This document shows positions 8,566 through 18,122 of a stretch of DNA of 64,000 bases, piece by piece. The stretch is from the NCBI RefSeq assembly GCF_016595235.1, contig NZ_JAENHL010000008.1:664390-728389 (forward strand), written 5' to 3'. The position numbers and the translations under genes were made by a program. The notes beneath the pieces were generated by a model that did not search any database, was not told where the DNA came from, and worked only from the letters and a program-made list of their open reading frames with translations. This stretch comes from Taklimakanibacter albus. GTDB lineage: Bacteria > Pseudomonadota > Alphaproteobacteria > Rhizobiales > Aestuariivirgaceae. Within the stretch, counting starts at the first letter, position 1. The number at the start of each line of letters is the position of its first letter.

Positions 8566-9618
8566 ATGGCCTCGGTCTCATTGCGCAATGTCCATAAGAA
8601 ATTCGGGCCGATCACGGTGCTGGAGAGCATCGATCTCGACATCGCCGACGGCGAGTTCGTCGTGCTGGTCGGCCCCTCGGGCTGCGGCAAGTCCACGCTG
8701 CTCCGCAGCATCGCCGGGCTCGAGGCCATCAATGGCGGCGAGATCCAGATCGGCGACCGGCCGGTGACCCATATGGCGCCCAAGGACCGCGACATCGCCA
8801 TGGTGTTCCAGTCCTACGCGCTCTACCCGCATATGGATGTCCGGCGCAACATGGCCTTCAGCCTCAATTTGCGCAAAAGCCCGGCGGCGCTGATCGGCGA
8901 GCGCGTGGCGGAGGCCTCGGCCAAGCTGGGCCTCAATGCCCTGCTCGACCGTTTGCCCAAGCAGCTCTCCGGCGGCCAGCGCCAGCGCGTCGCCATGGGC
9001 CGCGCCATCGTGCGCAATCCCAAAGTCTTCCTCTTCGACGAACCCTTGTCCAACCTCGATGCGAAGCTCCGCGCGACCATGCGCACCGAGATCAAGGCAC
9101 TGCATCAGTCGCTGAAGACGACGGCGATCTATGTCACCCATGACCAGGTCGAGGCGATGACCATGGCCAACCGCATCGTGGTGATGAGCGACGGCGTCAT
9201 CCAGCAGGTGGGGCCGCCGCTCGAACTCTATGACCGCCCCGCCAATATGTTCGTCGCCGGTTTCATCGGCTCGCCGACGATGAATTTCTTCGATGCGGTC
9301 ATTGTGAGGGGCGCGGCGCGTCTCGCCGATGGATCGCTCCTGCCGCTCGCCCCAGCCGCCTGGAAGGAGGGGCGCGAGATCGTCATCGGCATCCGCCCTG
9401 AACATCTGCATTTCGCCGATCAGGGATTTCCCGCCACGGTGACCGTGGTCGAGCCGCTCGGCATGAGCACGCAGGTAACGCTCGATGCCGTCGAGGAGCG
9501 CGTCACCTTGCTGGCGCTCGAACGTCCGCAGTTGAGCCCTGGCGACCGCAAATATCTCACGGCCAAGGCCGCGGATATCCATGTCTTCGATCGCGTAAGC
9601 GGTCTCAGGCTGAACTAG
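8566..9618 (+). CDS. CUT1 ABC transporter ATP-binding protein (UgpC/MsmK type)
   Basis: A 350-residue ATPase with one nucleotide-binding domain (Walker [10 protein letters not shown] at 36-44, Q-loop [10 protein letters not shown] at 81-90, LSGGQ at 134-138, Walker B and catalytic Glu in [11 protein letters not shown]) and a C-terminal TOBE-like regulatory region. It energises the two preceding permeases and ends the GntR/MetC-like/CUT1 unit. ATPases of this kind are sometimes shared between sugar transporters. Here each of the three CUT1 systems in the window has its own. Confidence 0.93.
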   Translation: MASVSLRNVHKKFGPITVLESIDLDIADGEFVVLVGPSGCGKSTLLRSIAGLEAINGGEIQIGDRPVTHMAPKDRDIAMVFQSYALYPHMDVRRNMAFSLNLRKSPAALIGERVAEASAKLGLNALLDRLPKQLSGGQRQRVAMGRAIVRNPKVFLFDEPLSNLDAKLRATMRTEIKALHQSLKTTAIYVTHDQVEAMTMANRIVVMSDGVIQQVGPPLELYDRPANMFVAGFIGSPTMNFFDAVIVRGAARLADGSLLPLAPAAWKEGREIVIGIRPEHLHFADQGFPATVTVVEPLGMSTQVTLDAVEERVTLLALERPQLSPGDRKYLTAKAADIHVFDRVSGLRLN

Positions 9619-9631
9619 CTCCTCCTTCGGG

Positions 9632-9712
9632 ATTCACAAAAACCTTTCCACGCGAGCAGCATTGCCCGTGCTGCGCGAGTTCAATGGATCCCGGCTTTCG
9701 CCGGGATGACGG
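9632..9712. repeat. Truncated copy of a MITE-like repeat (family B)
   Basis: This stretch matches the inner part and one end of the complete element at 57178-57281. It shares the block CCACGCGAGCAGC, then a 29-base end (9684-9712) containing the hairpin ATCCCGG-CTTTCG-CCGGGAT. The opposite end is missing. It lies between the CUT1 ATPase gene and the SorC regulator gene and could act as a hairpin terminator, although no U-run follows. Confidence 0.8.
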
Positions 9713-9774
9713 GTTGAGAGAGGGTTTCCATTCTCCCGGCAATATGCAAATGCTGAACCGGACAGGAGTGCAGA

Positions 9775-10728
9775 TTGGCGCGCAAACCGGATTCAGAGGC
9801 GGACAGGCTCGACGACGCGGCCCGGGCGGGCTGGCTCTATTACATCGCCGGCAACACCCAGGACGAGATCGCCCGCAAGCTCGGCGTGTCGCGTCAGACG
9901 GCGCAGCGGCTGGTCTCTCTCGCCGTCAGCGAGAAGCTGATCAAGGTCCGGCTCGATCATCCGATCGGCCATTGCCTGGAATTGTCGGAGCGGCTCAAGC
10001 AGGCCTATGGAATCGATTTCTGTGAGGTGGTGCCGAGCGATCCCGAATCGACGTCGACCACGCTGGGTGTCGCGGAAGCGGCGGCGGCCGAGCTCGAGCG
10101 TTATCTCGTCTCGCAGCATCCGGTGATCGTCGCCATGGGCACCGGGCGCATGCTGCGCGCCATGGTCGAACAGCTCACCCCCATGGACTGTCCGCAGCAC
10201 AAGGTCGTGTCGCTCGTCGGCAATATCGCGCCCGACGGCTCCGCCACTTTGTTCGACGTGGTCAGCCGCATCGGCGACAGGGTCAAGGCGCCGCATTATC
10301 CGATGCCGCTGCCGGTGATCGCCACCACTGTGCATGAGAAATCCCTGCTCTTGGCGCAGAAGCCGTTCCGCAATGTGGCCGAGCTCGCCCGCCAAGCCGA
10401 TGTGACCTTTGTCGGTATCGGCACGGTCGATGACGATGCGGCGCTTTTGCGCGACGGCTTCGTCAAGGCCGACGAGCTCAGGGCAATGGTGCGGGCGGGC
10501 GCGGTCGGCGAGATCATCGGCTGGGCCTTCGATGCCCAAGGCAAGCTTGTCGATGGCCTCACCAATGACCGGGTACTGAGCGTGCCGCTCGAGCAGCCGG
10601 CGACCCGGCGCCTGATCGGCGTCGGCATGGCCATCCCCAGACTCAGGGCGATCAAAGGCGCCCTGCGCGGGAAATTGATCAACGGTCTCATTACCAACGA
10701 GAAAATGGCTGAGCTTTTGCTAGAATAA
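9775..10728 (+). CDS. SorC family polyol-operon regulator (SmoC-like)
   Basis: A 317-residue regulator with an N-terminal helix-turn-helix (about residues 20-60, with DEIARKLGVSRQTAQR) and a long sugar-phosphate-binding domain of the SorC/DeoR-C type (GTGRMLRAMVEQL near 122, VGIGTVDDDA near 215). The start is TTG at 9775 behind a well-spaced AGGAG (9764-9768). It is directly upstream of a sorbitol/mannitol-type transporter and polyol dehydrogenases, matching the layout of known smo loci, so it very probably controls them in response to a polyol or sugar phosphate. An inverted repeat covering its own stop codon may be an operator. Confidence 0.88.
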   Translation: MARKPDSEADRLDDAARAGWLYYIAGNTQDEIARKLGVSRQTAQRLVSLAVSEKLIKVRLDHPIGHCLELSERLKQAYGIDFCEVVPSDPESTSTTLGVAEAAAAELERYLVSQHPVIVAMGTGRMLRAMVEQLTPMDCPQHKVVSLVGNIAPDGSATLFDVVSRIGDRVKAPHYPMPLPVIATTVHEKSLLLAQKPFRNVAELARQADVTFVGIGTVDDDAALLRDGFVKADELRAMVRAGAVGEIIGWAFDAQGKLVDGLTNDRVLSVPLEQPATRRLIGVGMAIPRLRAIKGALRGKLINGLITNEKMAELLLE

Positions 10729-10736
10729 ATAGCAAA
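10716..10736 (+). promoter_or_regulatory. Inverted repeat over the SorC stop codon, candidate operator
   Basis: Perfect seven-base arms, TTTGCTA (10716-10722) and TAGCAAA (10730-10736), are separated by seven bases that contain the TAA stop of the regulator gene. The site lies about 165 bases before the polyol binding-protein start, in an AT-rich patch. No U-run follows, which argues against a terminator. Its size and symmetry suit a dimeric helix-turn-helix regulator such as the SorC protein just upstream. Binding is inferred. Confidence 0.4.
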
Positions 10737-10899
10737 CGCCCAAAATTTATTATCCAGCGAAACCAATATCTTGTTGTTCATGTTGCTGTGCCTTTGTGCA
10801 TTGCAACAGGAATTTGGCTTGACTTCGCCTCCCTTTCATCCTGAGATTATGCCCAATTCAGAAGCAAATGCTCAGCTCATATCCTTTGGGAGGACATCA

Positions 10900-12216
10900 A
10901 TGAAAGCCATCCTGACTGGCGTTCTCGGCACCTTCGCCCTTGCCGCCCTTTCGACCACAGCCCTTGCCGAAACGAAGCTCACCATCGCCACCGTCAATAA
11001 TGGCGACATGGTCCGCATGCAGACGCTGACCGAGGACTTCACCAAAGCCAATCCGGACATCTCGCTCGAATGGGTCACCCTCGAGGAGAATGTGCTGCGC
11101 CAGAAAGTGACAACGGACATCGCCACCAAAGGCGGTCAGTTCGACGTTCTCACCATCGGCACCTATGAAGTGCCGATCTGGGCCAAGAAAGGCTGGCTCG
11201 TTGCGCTGGACGGCCTCGGCGCCGACTATGATGTCGATGATCTCCTGCCGGCGATCCGCGGCGGCCTGACGCTCGACGGCAAGCTCTATGCGGCGCCCTT
11301 CTACGGCGAAAGCTCCATGGTCATGTATCGCACCGACCTCATGGAGAAGGCCGGGCTCAAGATGCCGGACGCGCCGACCTGGGAATTCGTGGCCGACGCG
11401 GCCCGCAAGATGACCGACAAGGCCAACGAAACCTATGGCGTGTGCCTGCGCGGCAAGGCCGGCTGGGGCGAGAACATGGCCTTCCTGACCGCCACGGCGA
11501 ACTCCTTCGGCGCACGCTGGTTCGATGAGAACTGGAAGCCGCAATTCGACCAGCCGGAGTGGAAGAACGCCCTCACCTTCTATCTCGATCTGATGAAGGA
11601 TGCCGGCCCTCCGGGCGCTTCCTCCAACGGCTTCAACGAGAATCTGGCGCTGTTCAATTCCGGCAAATGCGGCATGTGGATCGATGCCACCGTCGCGGCG
11701 TCGTTCGTGACCAATCCGAAGGACTCGAAAGTCGCCGATAAGGTCGGCTTCGCGCTGGCGCCCGACAACGGCCTCGGCAAGCGCGGCAACTGGCTGTGGG
11801 CATGGTCGCTCGCGGTTCCGGCCGGCTCGCAGAAGGCCGAAGCGGCGCAGAAATTCGTCTCCTGGGCCACGAGCAAGCACTATCTCGATCTCGTCGCATC
11901 GAAAGAAGGCTGGGCCAATGTGCCCCCCGGCACGCGCACCTCGCTCTACAAGAACCCGGAATATCTGAAAGCCGCGCCCTTCGCGCAGATGACGCTCGAC
12001 TCGATCAACTCGGCCGATCCGACCAAACCGACAGTGAAGCCGGTGCCTTATGTCGGCGTGCAGTTCGTCGCCATCCCTGAATTCCAGGGCATCGGCACGA
12101 CGGTGGGGCAGATCTTCTCGGCGGCCCTCGCCGGCGAAAAGAGCGCCGACGACGCGCTCGCCGAAGCGCAGGCCGCGACCACCCGCGAAATGACCAAGGC
12201 CGGCTACATCAAATAG
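10900..12216 (+). CDS. smoE: Polyol ABC transporter substrate-binding protein (SmoE-like)
   Basis: A 438-residue periplasmic binding protein of solute-binding family 1. The signal peptide ends near residue 24 (TTALA-E), and the mature start (TKLTIATVNNGDMVRMQ) is typical of sorbitol/mannitol-binding proteins. ATG 10900 follows a GGGAGGA ribosome site. Frames reaching upstream to 10771 only add non-secretory residues and were rejected. It is the first gene of a transporter plus dehydrogenase unit and is separated from the permeases by a terminator and a repeat doublet, which probably lets it be made in excess over the membrane parts. Confidence 0.88.
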   Translation: MKAILTGVLGTFALAALSTTALAETKLTIATVNNGDMVRMQTLTEDFTKANPDISLEWVTLEENVLRQKVTTDIATKGGQFDVLTIGTYEVPIWAKKGWLVALDGLGADYDVDDLLPAIRGGLTLDGKLYAAPFYGESSMVMYRTDLMEKAGLKMPDAPTWEFVADAARKMTDKANETYGVCLRGKAGWGENMAFLTATANSFGARWFDENWKPQFDQPEWKNALTFYLDLMKDAGPPGASSNGFNENLALFNSGKCGMWIDATVAASFVTNPKDSKVADKVGFALAPDNGLGKRGNWLWAWSLAVPAGSQKAEAAQKFVSWATSKHYLDLVASKEGWANVPPGTRTSLYKNPEYLKAAPFAQMTLDSINSADPTKPTVKPVPYVGVQFVAIPEFQGIGTTVGQIFSAALAGEKSADDALAEAQAATTREMTKAGYIK

Positions 12217-12239
12217 AGGGGCGGCTCCTCCCAAGACTC

Positions 12240-12281
12240 GGCTGCTCGGCACCGACGAGCCGGGCAGCCATTTTTCTCTTT
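12240..12281 (+). terminator. Rho-independent terminator after the polyol binding-protein gene
   Basis: An 11-base stem, GGCTGCTCGGC (12240-12250) with GCCGGGCAGCC (12259-12269), pairs with a single G-U wobble around an eight-base loop. It is followed at once by ATTTTTCTCTTTC. This is a good intrinsic terminator. Its place inside the operon suggests partial termination, giving more binding protein than permease. Confidence 0.8.
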
Positions 12282-12330
12282 CATTGCAAACATGTCGCTC
12301 AGCGCCAAGTCGTCATCCTCTCAGAATTTC

Positions 12331-12510
12331 CTCCTCTCCCGCCCTGCGGGAGAGGGTGGCCAAAGGCCGGGTGAGGGTGTGGCTCCGAACTTGACGAATG
12401 AGCTTGCGAGATAAAGACGAAGGCCCAGAAAACAGTCAGACTGTGGTGCAGCGGCACCAACACCCTCATCCGCCCTTCGGGCACCTTCTCCCGCAAGCGG
12501 GAGAAGGGGA
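12331..12510. repeat. REP-like doublet (family A) between binding protein and permease genes
   Basis: Two inverted copies of one unit. The left copy (about 12331-12381) has CTCTCCCGC...GCGGGAGAGGGTG and then GGCCGGGTGAGGGTG. The right copy (about 12459-12510) is its rough reverse complement, CACCCTCATCCGCCC then CTTCTCCCGC-AA-GCGGGAGAAG. They are about 80 bases apart, the layout known for REPIN-type doublets. Family members recur at 6621, 20211 and 47599. Confidence 0.85.
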
Positions 12511-12543
12511 GTAGAGGCAGAGAGCAGGACCAGGAGCTAGCTT

Positions 12544-13407
12544 ATGGCGACACAGCAAACCAGACTGCTCGGGAAACTGGCCGTGGCGCCGTCCGTCGTC
12601 GTGCTGTTCCTGTGGATGATCGTGCCGCTGGCACTCACCATCTGGTTCTCGCTGCTCCGCTATAATCTGCTCGATCCCGGCAATGAGAGCTTCGTCGGCT
12701 TTCTCAATTACGAGTACTTCCTCACCGATCCCGCTTTCTTCGCAGCGCTCGGCAATTCGCTGAAGCTCGTCTTCGCGGTGCTGGCGATCAGCATCATCGG
12801 CGGCACGCTGCTCGCCCTCCTCCTCGACCAGGCCATCGTCGGACGCAATATCGTGCGCCTCATGGTGATCGCGCCTTTCTTCGTCATGCCGACGGTGAGC
12901 GCGCTCGTCTGGAAGAACATGTTCATGCATCCGGTGTCGGGGCTCTTCGCCTGGCTGATGAAATCGGTCGGGCTCGAGCCGGTCGACTGGTTCGCGCAAT
13001 ATCCGCTCACCGCCGTCATCATCATGGTGGCCTGGCAGTGGCTGCCCTTCGCCACGCTCATCCTGCTCACCGCCATCCAGTCGCTCGACGAAGAGCAGAA
13101 GGAGGCGGCCGAAATGGACGGCGCCCCGCCGCTCGCCTATTTCTTCTATATCGTGCTGCCGCATCTGGCGCGGCCGATCACCGTCGTGATCCTGATCGAG
13201 ACGATCTTCCTGCTCAATGTCTTCGCCGAGATCTATGTCACCGGAACCGGCGGGCCAGCCGGCAACCTGCCCTATCTCGTCTATTTCCAGGGCCTCCTCA
13301 ATTTCGATGTCGGCGGCGCTTCAGCGGGCGGCATCGTGGCGGTCGTCCTCGCCAATATCGTGGCCTTCTTCCTGATCAGGATGATCGGCCGGAACCTGGA
13401 GGGTTAG
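12544..13407 (+). CDS. smoF: Polyol ABC transporter permease (SmoF-like)
   Basis: A 287-residue CUT1 permease with about six transmembrane segments. The EAA loop near residue 190 reads [11 protein letters not shown]. It forms the polyol channel with the gene at 13410, two bases after its stop. Known sorbitol/mannitol systems have the same order of binding protein, two permeases and ATPase. Assignment to the polyol class rests on this order and on the dehydrogenases downstream. Confidence 0.87.
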   Translation: MATQQTRLLGKLAVAPSVVVLFLWMIVPLALTIWFSLLRYNLLDPGNESFVGFLNYEYFLTDPAFFAALGNSLKLVFAVLAISIIGGTLLALLLDQAIVGRNIVRLMVIAPFFVMPTVSALVWKNMFMHPVSGLFAWLMKSVGLEPVDWFAQYPLTAVIIMVAWQWLPFATLILLTAIQSLDEEQKEAAEMDGAPPLAYFFYIVLPHLARPITVVILIETIFLLNVFAEIYVTGTGGPAGNLPYLVYFQGLLNFDVGGASAGGIVAVVLANIVAFFLIRMIGRNLEG

Positions 13408-13409
13408 AG

Positions 13410-14239
<830 letters not shown>

Positions 14240-14240
<1 letters not shown>

Positions 14241-15250
14241 TGGGCACCATCGTTCTGAAAGACGTGCAAAAGCGCTTCGGCGACGTCGTCATCATCCCCG
14301 GCGCCAGTCTCGCCATCGAGAATGGCGAGTTCATCGTCTTTGTCGGCCCGTCCGGCTGCGGCAAGTCGACCTTGCTGCGCCTCATCGCCGGGCTCGAGGA
14401 TGTGACGGCGGGCGAGATCATCATCGACGGTGCGGACGCCGCGCAGCTGGCGCCGGCCAAACGTGGCCTCTCGATGGTGTTCCAGTCCTATGCCCTCTAT
14501 CCGCATATGAGTGTGCGCAACAACATCGCCTTCGGCCTCAAAATGGCCGGCATGCCGAAACCCGAGATCGAGGCCAAGGTCACCAAGGCAGCGCAGACCC
14601 TCAATCTCACCGACTATCTCGACCGCAAGCCGCGCCAGCTCTCCGGCGGCCAGCGCCAGCGCGTCGCCATCGGCCGTGCCATCGTGCGCCAGCCCAAGGC
14701 CTTCCTGTTCGACGAGCCTTTGTCCAATCTCGATGCCGCATTGCGCGTGCAGATGCGCCTCGAGATCATGCAGCTCCACCAGACACTCGGCGCCACCATG
14801 ATCTATGTCACCCATGACCAGGTCGAGGCCATGACCATGGCGGATCGCATCGTGGTGCTCAACAAGGGCAATGTCGAACAGGTCGGCTCACCTCTCGATC
14901 TCTACAACAATCCGGATTCACTGTTCGTAGCCGGGTTCATCGGGTCGCCCAAGATGAACTTCATCTCCGGTGAAGTCGCCGGCCAGTACAAGGCGCAGAC
15001 GATCGGCGTGCGCCCCGAACATATCGCGCTCTCCAGCCAGTCCGGCGCCTGGGAAGGCACGATCGCGCTCGCCGAGCATCTGGGCGCCGACACGTTTCTT
15101 CACATCGACACGAAGGCCGGCGGCCGCCTGACGGTGCGCGCCGCCGGTGAATACGACCAAGGTCCCGGTGCCAAGATCTGGCTCACGCCGGAGAAGAACC
15201 GTATCCATCGTTTCGACCAGAACGGGAGAACGATCAAGAATGCGGCTTGA
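14240..15250 (+). CDS. smoK: Polyol ABC transporter ATP-binding protein (SmoK-like)
   Basis: A 336-residue MalK-type ATPase: Walker [10 protein letters not shown] (36-44), Q-loop Q82, LSGGQ (134-138), catalytic E159 in LFDEP, the H-loop histidine in [10 protein letters not shown], and a C-terminal TOBE region from about 235. ATG 14240 is coupled to smoG (TAATG); upstream open frame to 13460 is out of keeping with the family and overlaps smoG. Its 3' end overlaps the first dehydrogenase gene by 11 bases, tying uptake to oxidation of the polyol. Confidence 0.9.
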
Positions 15251-16010
15251 GCATAAAACGGCGATCGTCACCGGCGGGGCGCGCGGCATCGGACGCGCCA
15301 TCGCCGAGGGTTTCGCCCGTGAAGGCGCCCGTGTCTGTATCGCCGACATCGATGAGGATGTGGCGCGCGCCACGGCCCGCGAAACGGGGGGCGGCGCTTT
15401 CGCCGCGCATCTCGATGTCACGCGGATGGACTCGATCAACCGGATGATCGGCGAAGTCGAGACGAAGGCCGGCGGCGTCGATATCCTCGTCAACAATGCC
15501 GCGATCTTCGACATGGCGCCGATCGAGGAGATCACCGAGAAGAGCTATGACCGCATCTTCACCGTCAATGTGAAAGGTCTGCTGTTCACCTTGCAGGCGG
15601 CGGCGAAATCCATGATCAAGCGCGGCAAGGGCGGCAAGATCATCAATATGGCGTCACAGGCCGGCCGGCGCGGCGAGGCGCTGGTCGCCGTCTATTGCGC
15701 CTCGAAGGCGGCCGTCATCAGCCTCACCCAATCGTCGGGGCTCGGCCTCATCAAGCACCGGATCAATGTCAACGGCATCGCCCCCGGCGTGGTCGACACG
15801 CCGATGTGGGACGAAGTCGACGCCCTGTTCGCCAAATATGAAGGCCGGCCGCCCGGCGAGAAGAAACGGCTCGTCGGCGAAGGCGTGCCTTTCGGACGCA
15901 TGGGCAAGCCCGAGGACCATGTCGGCTGCGCCATCTTTCTCGCTTCGGCCGAGAGCGACTATGTCGTGGCGCAGACCTTCAATGTGGATGGCGGTCAATG
16001 GATGAGTTGA
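15240..16010 (+). CDS. smoS: Sorbitol dehydrogenase, short-chain family (SmoS-like)
   Basis: A 256-residue classical SDR, the same length as known bacterial SmoS proteins, which oxidise D-sorbitol to D-fructose with NAD+. It has the nucleotide-binding TGGARGIG (11-18), the structural NNAA motif (about 85-88) and a catalytic set S139, Y152, K156 (YCASK). D36 after the second strand (CIADID) favours NAD over NADP. ATG 15240 overlaps smoK by 11 bases. The direct link to a polyol importer supports the role. Activity on galactitol or iditol is also possible in this family. Confidence 0.87.
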   Translation: MRLEHKTAIVTGGARGIGRAIAEGFAREGARVCIADIDEDVARATARETGGGAFAAHLDVTRMDSINRMIGEVETKAGGVDILVNNAAIFDMAPIEEITEKSYDRIFTVNVKGLLFTLQAAAKSMIKRGKGGKIINMASQAGRRGEALVAVYCASKAAVISLTQSSGLGLIKHRINVNGIAPGVVDTPMWDEVDALFAKYEGRPPGEKKRLVGEGVPFGRMGKPEDHVGCAIFLASAESDYVVAQTFNVDGGQWMS

Positions 16011-16023
16011 AAGGATCAGGAAC

Positions 16024-16800
16024 GTGTATCTCGAAAAACTGAAGCTCGACGGGAAAGTGGCGGTGGTGACGGGCGCCGGCCAAGGCATTGGCGCCGCCTG
16101 CGCCCGGGCGCTCGGCGAGGCGGGCGCGACCGTGATCGTCGCCGACATGATGGCCGACCGCGTCGAGGCGAGCGTGGCTGAGCTCAAGAAGCTCGGTCTC
16201 AAGGTGTTTGGCGCCACGCTCGACGTCACCAAGTCGAAGGATGTCGACCGCGTCGCCGCCGATGTCATCAAGCAGCATGGCCGGGTCGATATTCTCGTCA
16301 ACAATGCCGGCGTCGCCAAAAGTGACGTCAAGGCCGAGGATACCAGCGACGAGCACTGGCGCTTCCACATGGATGTCAATCTCGACGGCCTGTTCTGGTG
16401 CTGCCGCGCCTTCGGCCGGCAGATGCTGAAGCAGAAGTCGGGCGCGATCGTCAATATCGGCTCGATGTCGGGCTTCATCGTCAATAAGCCGCAGCCGCAA
16501 GCCTTCTACAATGCGTCGAAAGCGGCGGTGCATCATTTGACCCGCTCGCTCGCCGCCGAATGGGCGAAGGGCGGTGTGCGCGTCAATGCGGTGGCGCCCA
16601 CCTATATCGAAACACCGCTCACGTCCTTCGGCATCAAAGAGGATCCGGAGATGTACGAAACCTGGCTCGAAATGACGCCGATGGGGCGCGTCGGCCAGCC
16701 CGACGAGATCGCCTCCGTCGTGCATTTCCTCGCCTCCGACGCTGCGAGCCTGATGACCGGCTCGATCGTGCTCGCCGATGGCGGCTATTGCTGCTGGTAG
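16024..16800 (+). CDS. Polyol dehydrogenase, short-chain family (galactitol/arabinitol type)
   Basis: A 258-residue classical SDR with TGAGQGIG (16-23), NNAG (93-96), active-site S147 or S149 in GSMSG, and Y162-x3-K166. The pattern GSMSGFIVNKPQ, the WLEMTPMGRVGQPDEI segment and the GGYCCW tail resemble galactitol and D-arabinitol dehydrogenases known from Rhodobacter. The start is GTG 16024, 13 bases after smoS. It takes the place where many smo loci carry a long-chain mannitol dehydrogenase, so this locus may handle a different second polyol. The exact substrate is not settled by sequence. Confidence 0.85.
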   Translation: MYLEKLKLDGKVAVVTGAGQGIGAACARALGEAGATVIVADMMADRVEASVAELKKLGLKVFGATLDVTKSKDVDRVAADVIKQHGRVDILVNNAGVAKSDVKAEDTSDEHWRFHMDVNLDGLFWCCRAFGRQMLKQKSGAIVNIGSMSGFIVNKPQPQAFYNASKAAVHHLTRSLAAEWAKGGVRVNAVAPTYIETPLTSFGIKEDPEMYETWLEMTPMGRVGQPDEIASVVHFLASDAASLMTGSIVLADGGYCCW

Positions 16801-16806
16801 CCGCCG

Positions 16807-17688
16807 CTACTTCACTAGAAACGGAACACCATTGCGATAGGAACCACCCGGCGGCGGCGGGAAAGAGGTGGAAGCGACGATAGAGCGGGCGGCGGAATCA
16901 AGGCGCGCATTGCCTGATGAGACCGACACAGACGTCGATACGACGCTGCCGCTCGAGTTGATGGTGAAATTAATGGTGACGCGGCCTCTCGCACTTCCCG
17001 CCGCCGACTGAAGAGCCGTACGTCGAGCGGCAAGCCGGGCGTTGACGATTGACCTGTAGGCGGCGCTCGCACGCTTGCCACCTGAGGATTCGGCTTGCGA
17101 AGCGCCCGTGCGGCCGACATTCCTGTTCGTCGATGTCGACGCGACCATGGCGCGCTGCTGTTCGGTCTTGACCTTCTTCTGCGCTTGCACCTTCTTCTTT
17201 GCCGGCTTCGGCTTGGCGGGAATGACAGGCGCGTCCTGCGTTTCGATGATCGGCTTCTCGACATCGAGGGGTTCGACCGGCTTTGCAAGCGTCGGCTCGT
17301 CCACCGGCTCGGCTTCGATGATATCTTCCGCTTCCGGCTCGACCTTAGCTTCTTCGATTTCCTTGGCTTCGGTTGGCTCAACATCGAGTTGCGGAGAGCT
17401 GAGGGCCGCCAGAACGCCAACCTCCTTCCCCGTGATGTCCTTGACCTCGCCGGGCTGGGCTTCGGTCGCCTGCTGGGCTTCCATAGATTCCGCCATGACC
17501 GCAGGCGACACCTCATCCGCCGCCTCGGCGGTGATTTCGGGCAACAGCTCGAGCTCGACGGCGGCAGGCGGCGCGGGGGGCGGCGCATTGGGAGCCAGCA
17601 TGAACGCACTCGCCGCGGCGGCATGAACACCGACGGCGAGGATGAGGCACACGATGCGCGAGCTATTGGAGAGGCCGCCGATGTTCAT
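16807..17688 (-). CDS. tonB: TonB family energy transducer
   Basis: A 293-residue periplasm-spanning protein: an N-terminal membrane anchor (about 11-31), a long Glu/Pro/Ala-rich linker (35-190) with a Lys-rich stretch (about 160-175, KPKPAKKKVQ), and a C-terminal TonB domain (about 205-293) that contacts outer-membrane receptors. It passes energy from ExbB-ExbD to TonB-dependent import, typically of iron, heme or B12. It overlaps exbD by four bases. No receptor gene is in the window. Its end is only six bases from the end of the convergent dehydrogenase gene, with no visible terminator between them. Confidence 0.88.
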   Translation of the reverse strand: MNIGGLSNSSRIVCLILAVGVHAAAASAFMLAPNAPPPAPPAAVELELLPEITAEAADEVSPAVMAESMEAQQATEAQPGEVKDITGKEVGVLAALSSPQLDVEPTEAKEIEEAKVEPEAEDIIEAEPVDEPTLAKPVEPLDVEKPIIETQDAPVIPAKPKPAKKKVQAQKKVKTEQQRAMVASTSTNRNVGRTGASQAESSGGKRASAAYRSIVNARLAARRTALQSAAGSARGRVTINFTINSSGSVVSTSVSVSSGNARLDSAARSIVASTSFPPPPGGSYRNGVPFLVK

Positions 17689-18122
17689 GGCTGTGCGGCC
17701 TCCGCCGTGCCCTTATTGGCGATCAGCGAAAGTCTCGTGATGCCGTTGAGCGCCAAATCATCCAGCACGGCGACGATATCGCCATAGGATGCGGTGCGGT
17801 CACCCCTCACATGAACGACACGGCTTTCGGCACCCATCATCGCCTTGATGCGCGCGACGAGTTCGGACCGCGGAATCTCGTCGGGTCCGAGCGTCACCTT
17901 CTTGTCGGCGCCGATGGTCAGCACGATCGGACTTTGCTGGTCGCTCGGCTGGGCCGATTTGGCCTGCGGCAGCTCCACCTTCATGCCTGAGCTCAACATC
18001 GGTGCCGCCACCATGAAGATGATCAACAGCACCAGCATGACGTCGACCATCGGCGTCACATTGATCTCGGCCATCGGGGCCAGATCGTCGCTGTCGTGAT
18101 CGGCGGAAAGGTTGAAACTCAT
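17685..18122 (-). CDS. exbD: Biopolymer transport protein ExbD
   Basis: A 145-residue protein with one N-terminal membrane helix (about 22-45) preceded by the conserved INVTPMVDVMLVLLIIF stretch, in which the first Asp after MV corresponds to the proton-carrying aspartate of ExbD/TolR. The rest is a periplasmic domain. It overlaps exbB and tonB by four bases on each side, so the three genes are one translational unit. Confidence 0.92.
   Translation of the reverse strand: MSFNLSADHDSDDLAPMAEINVTPMVDVMLVLLIIFMVAAPMLSSGMKVELPQAKSAQPSDQQSPIVLTIGADKKVTLGPDEIPRSELVARIKAMMGAESRVVHVRGDRTASYGDIVAVLDDLALNGITRLSLIANKGTAEAAQP

Larger units (their letters stand above)
12217..12543. other. 327-base intergenic region: terminator plus repeat doublet
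   Basis: This is the only gene-free stretch over 300 bases. From left to right it holds a strong hairpin terminator (12240-12275), an AT-richer patch with no visible signal, a REP-like doublet (12331-12510) and the ribosome site of the first permease (AGGAGC at about 12530). No small open frame with a credible start and ribosome site was seen. Confidence 0.8.
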
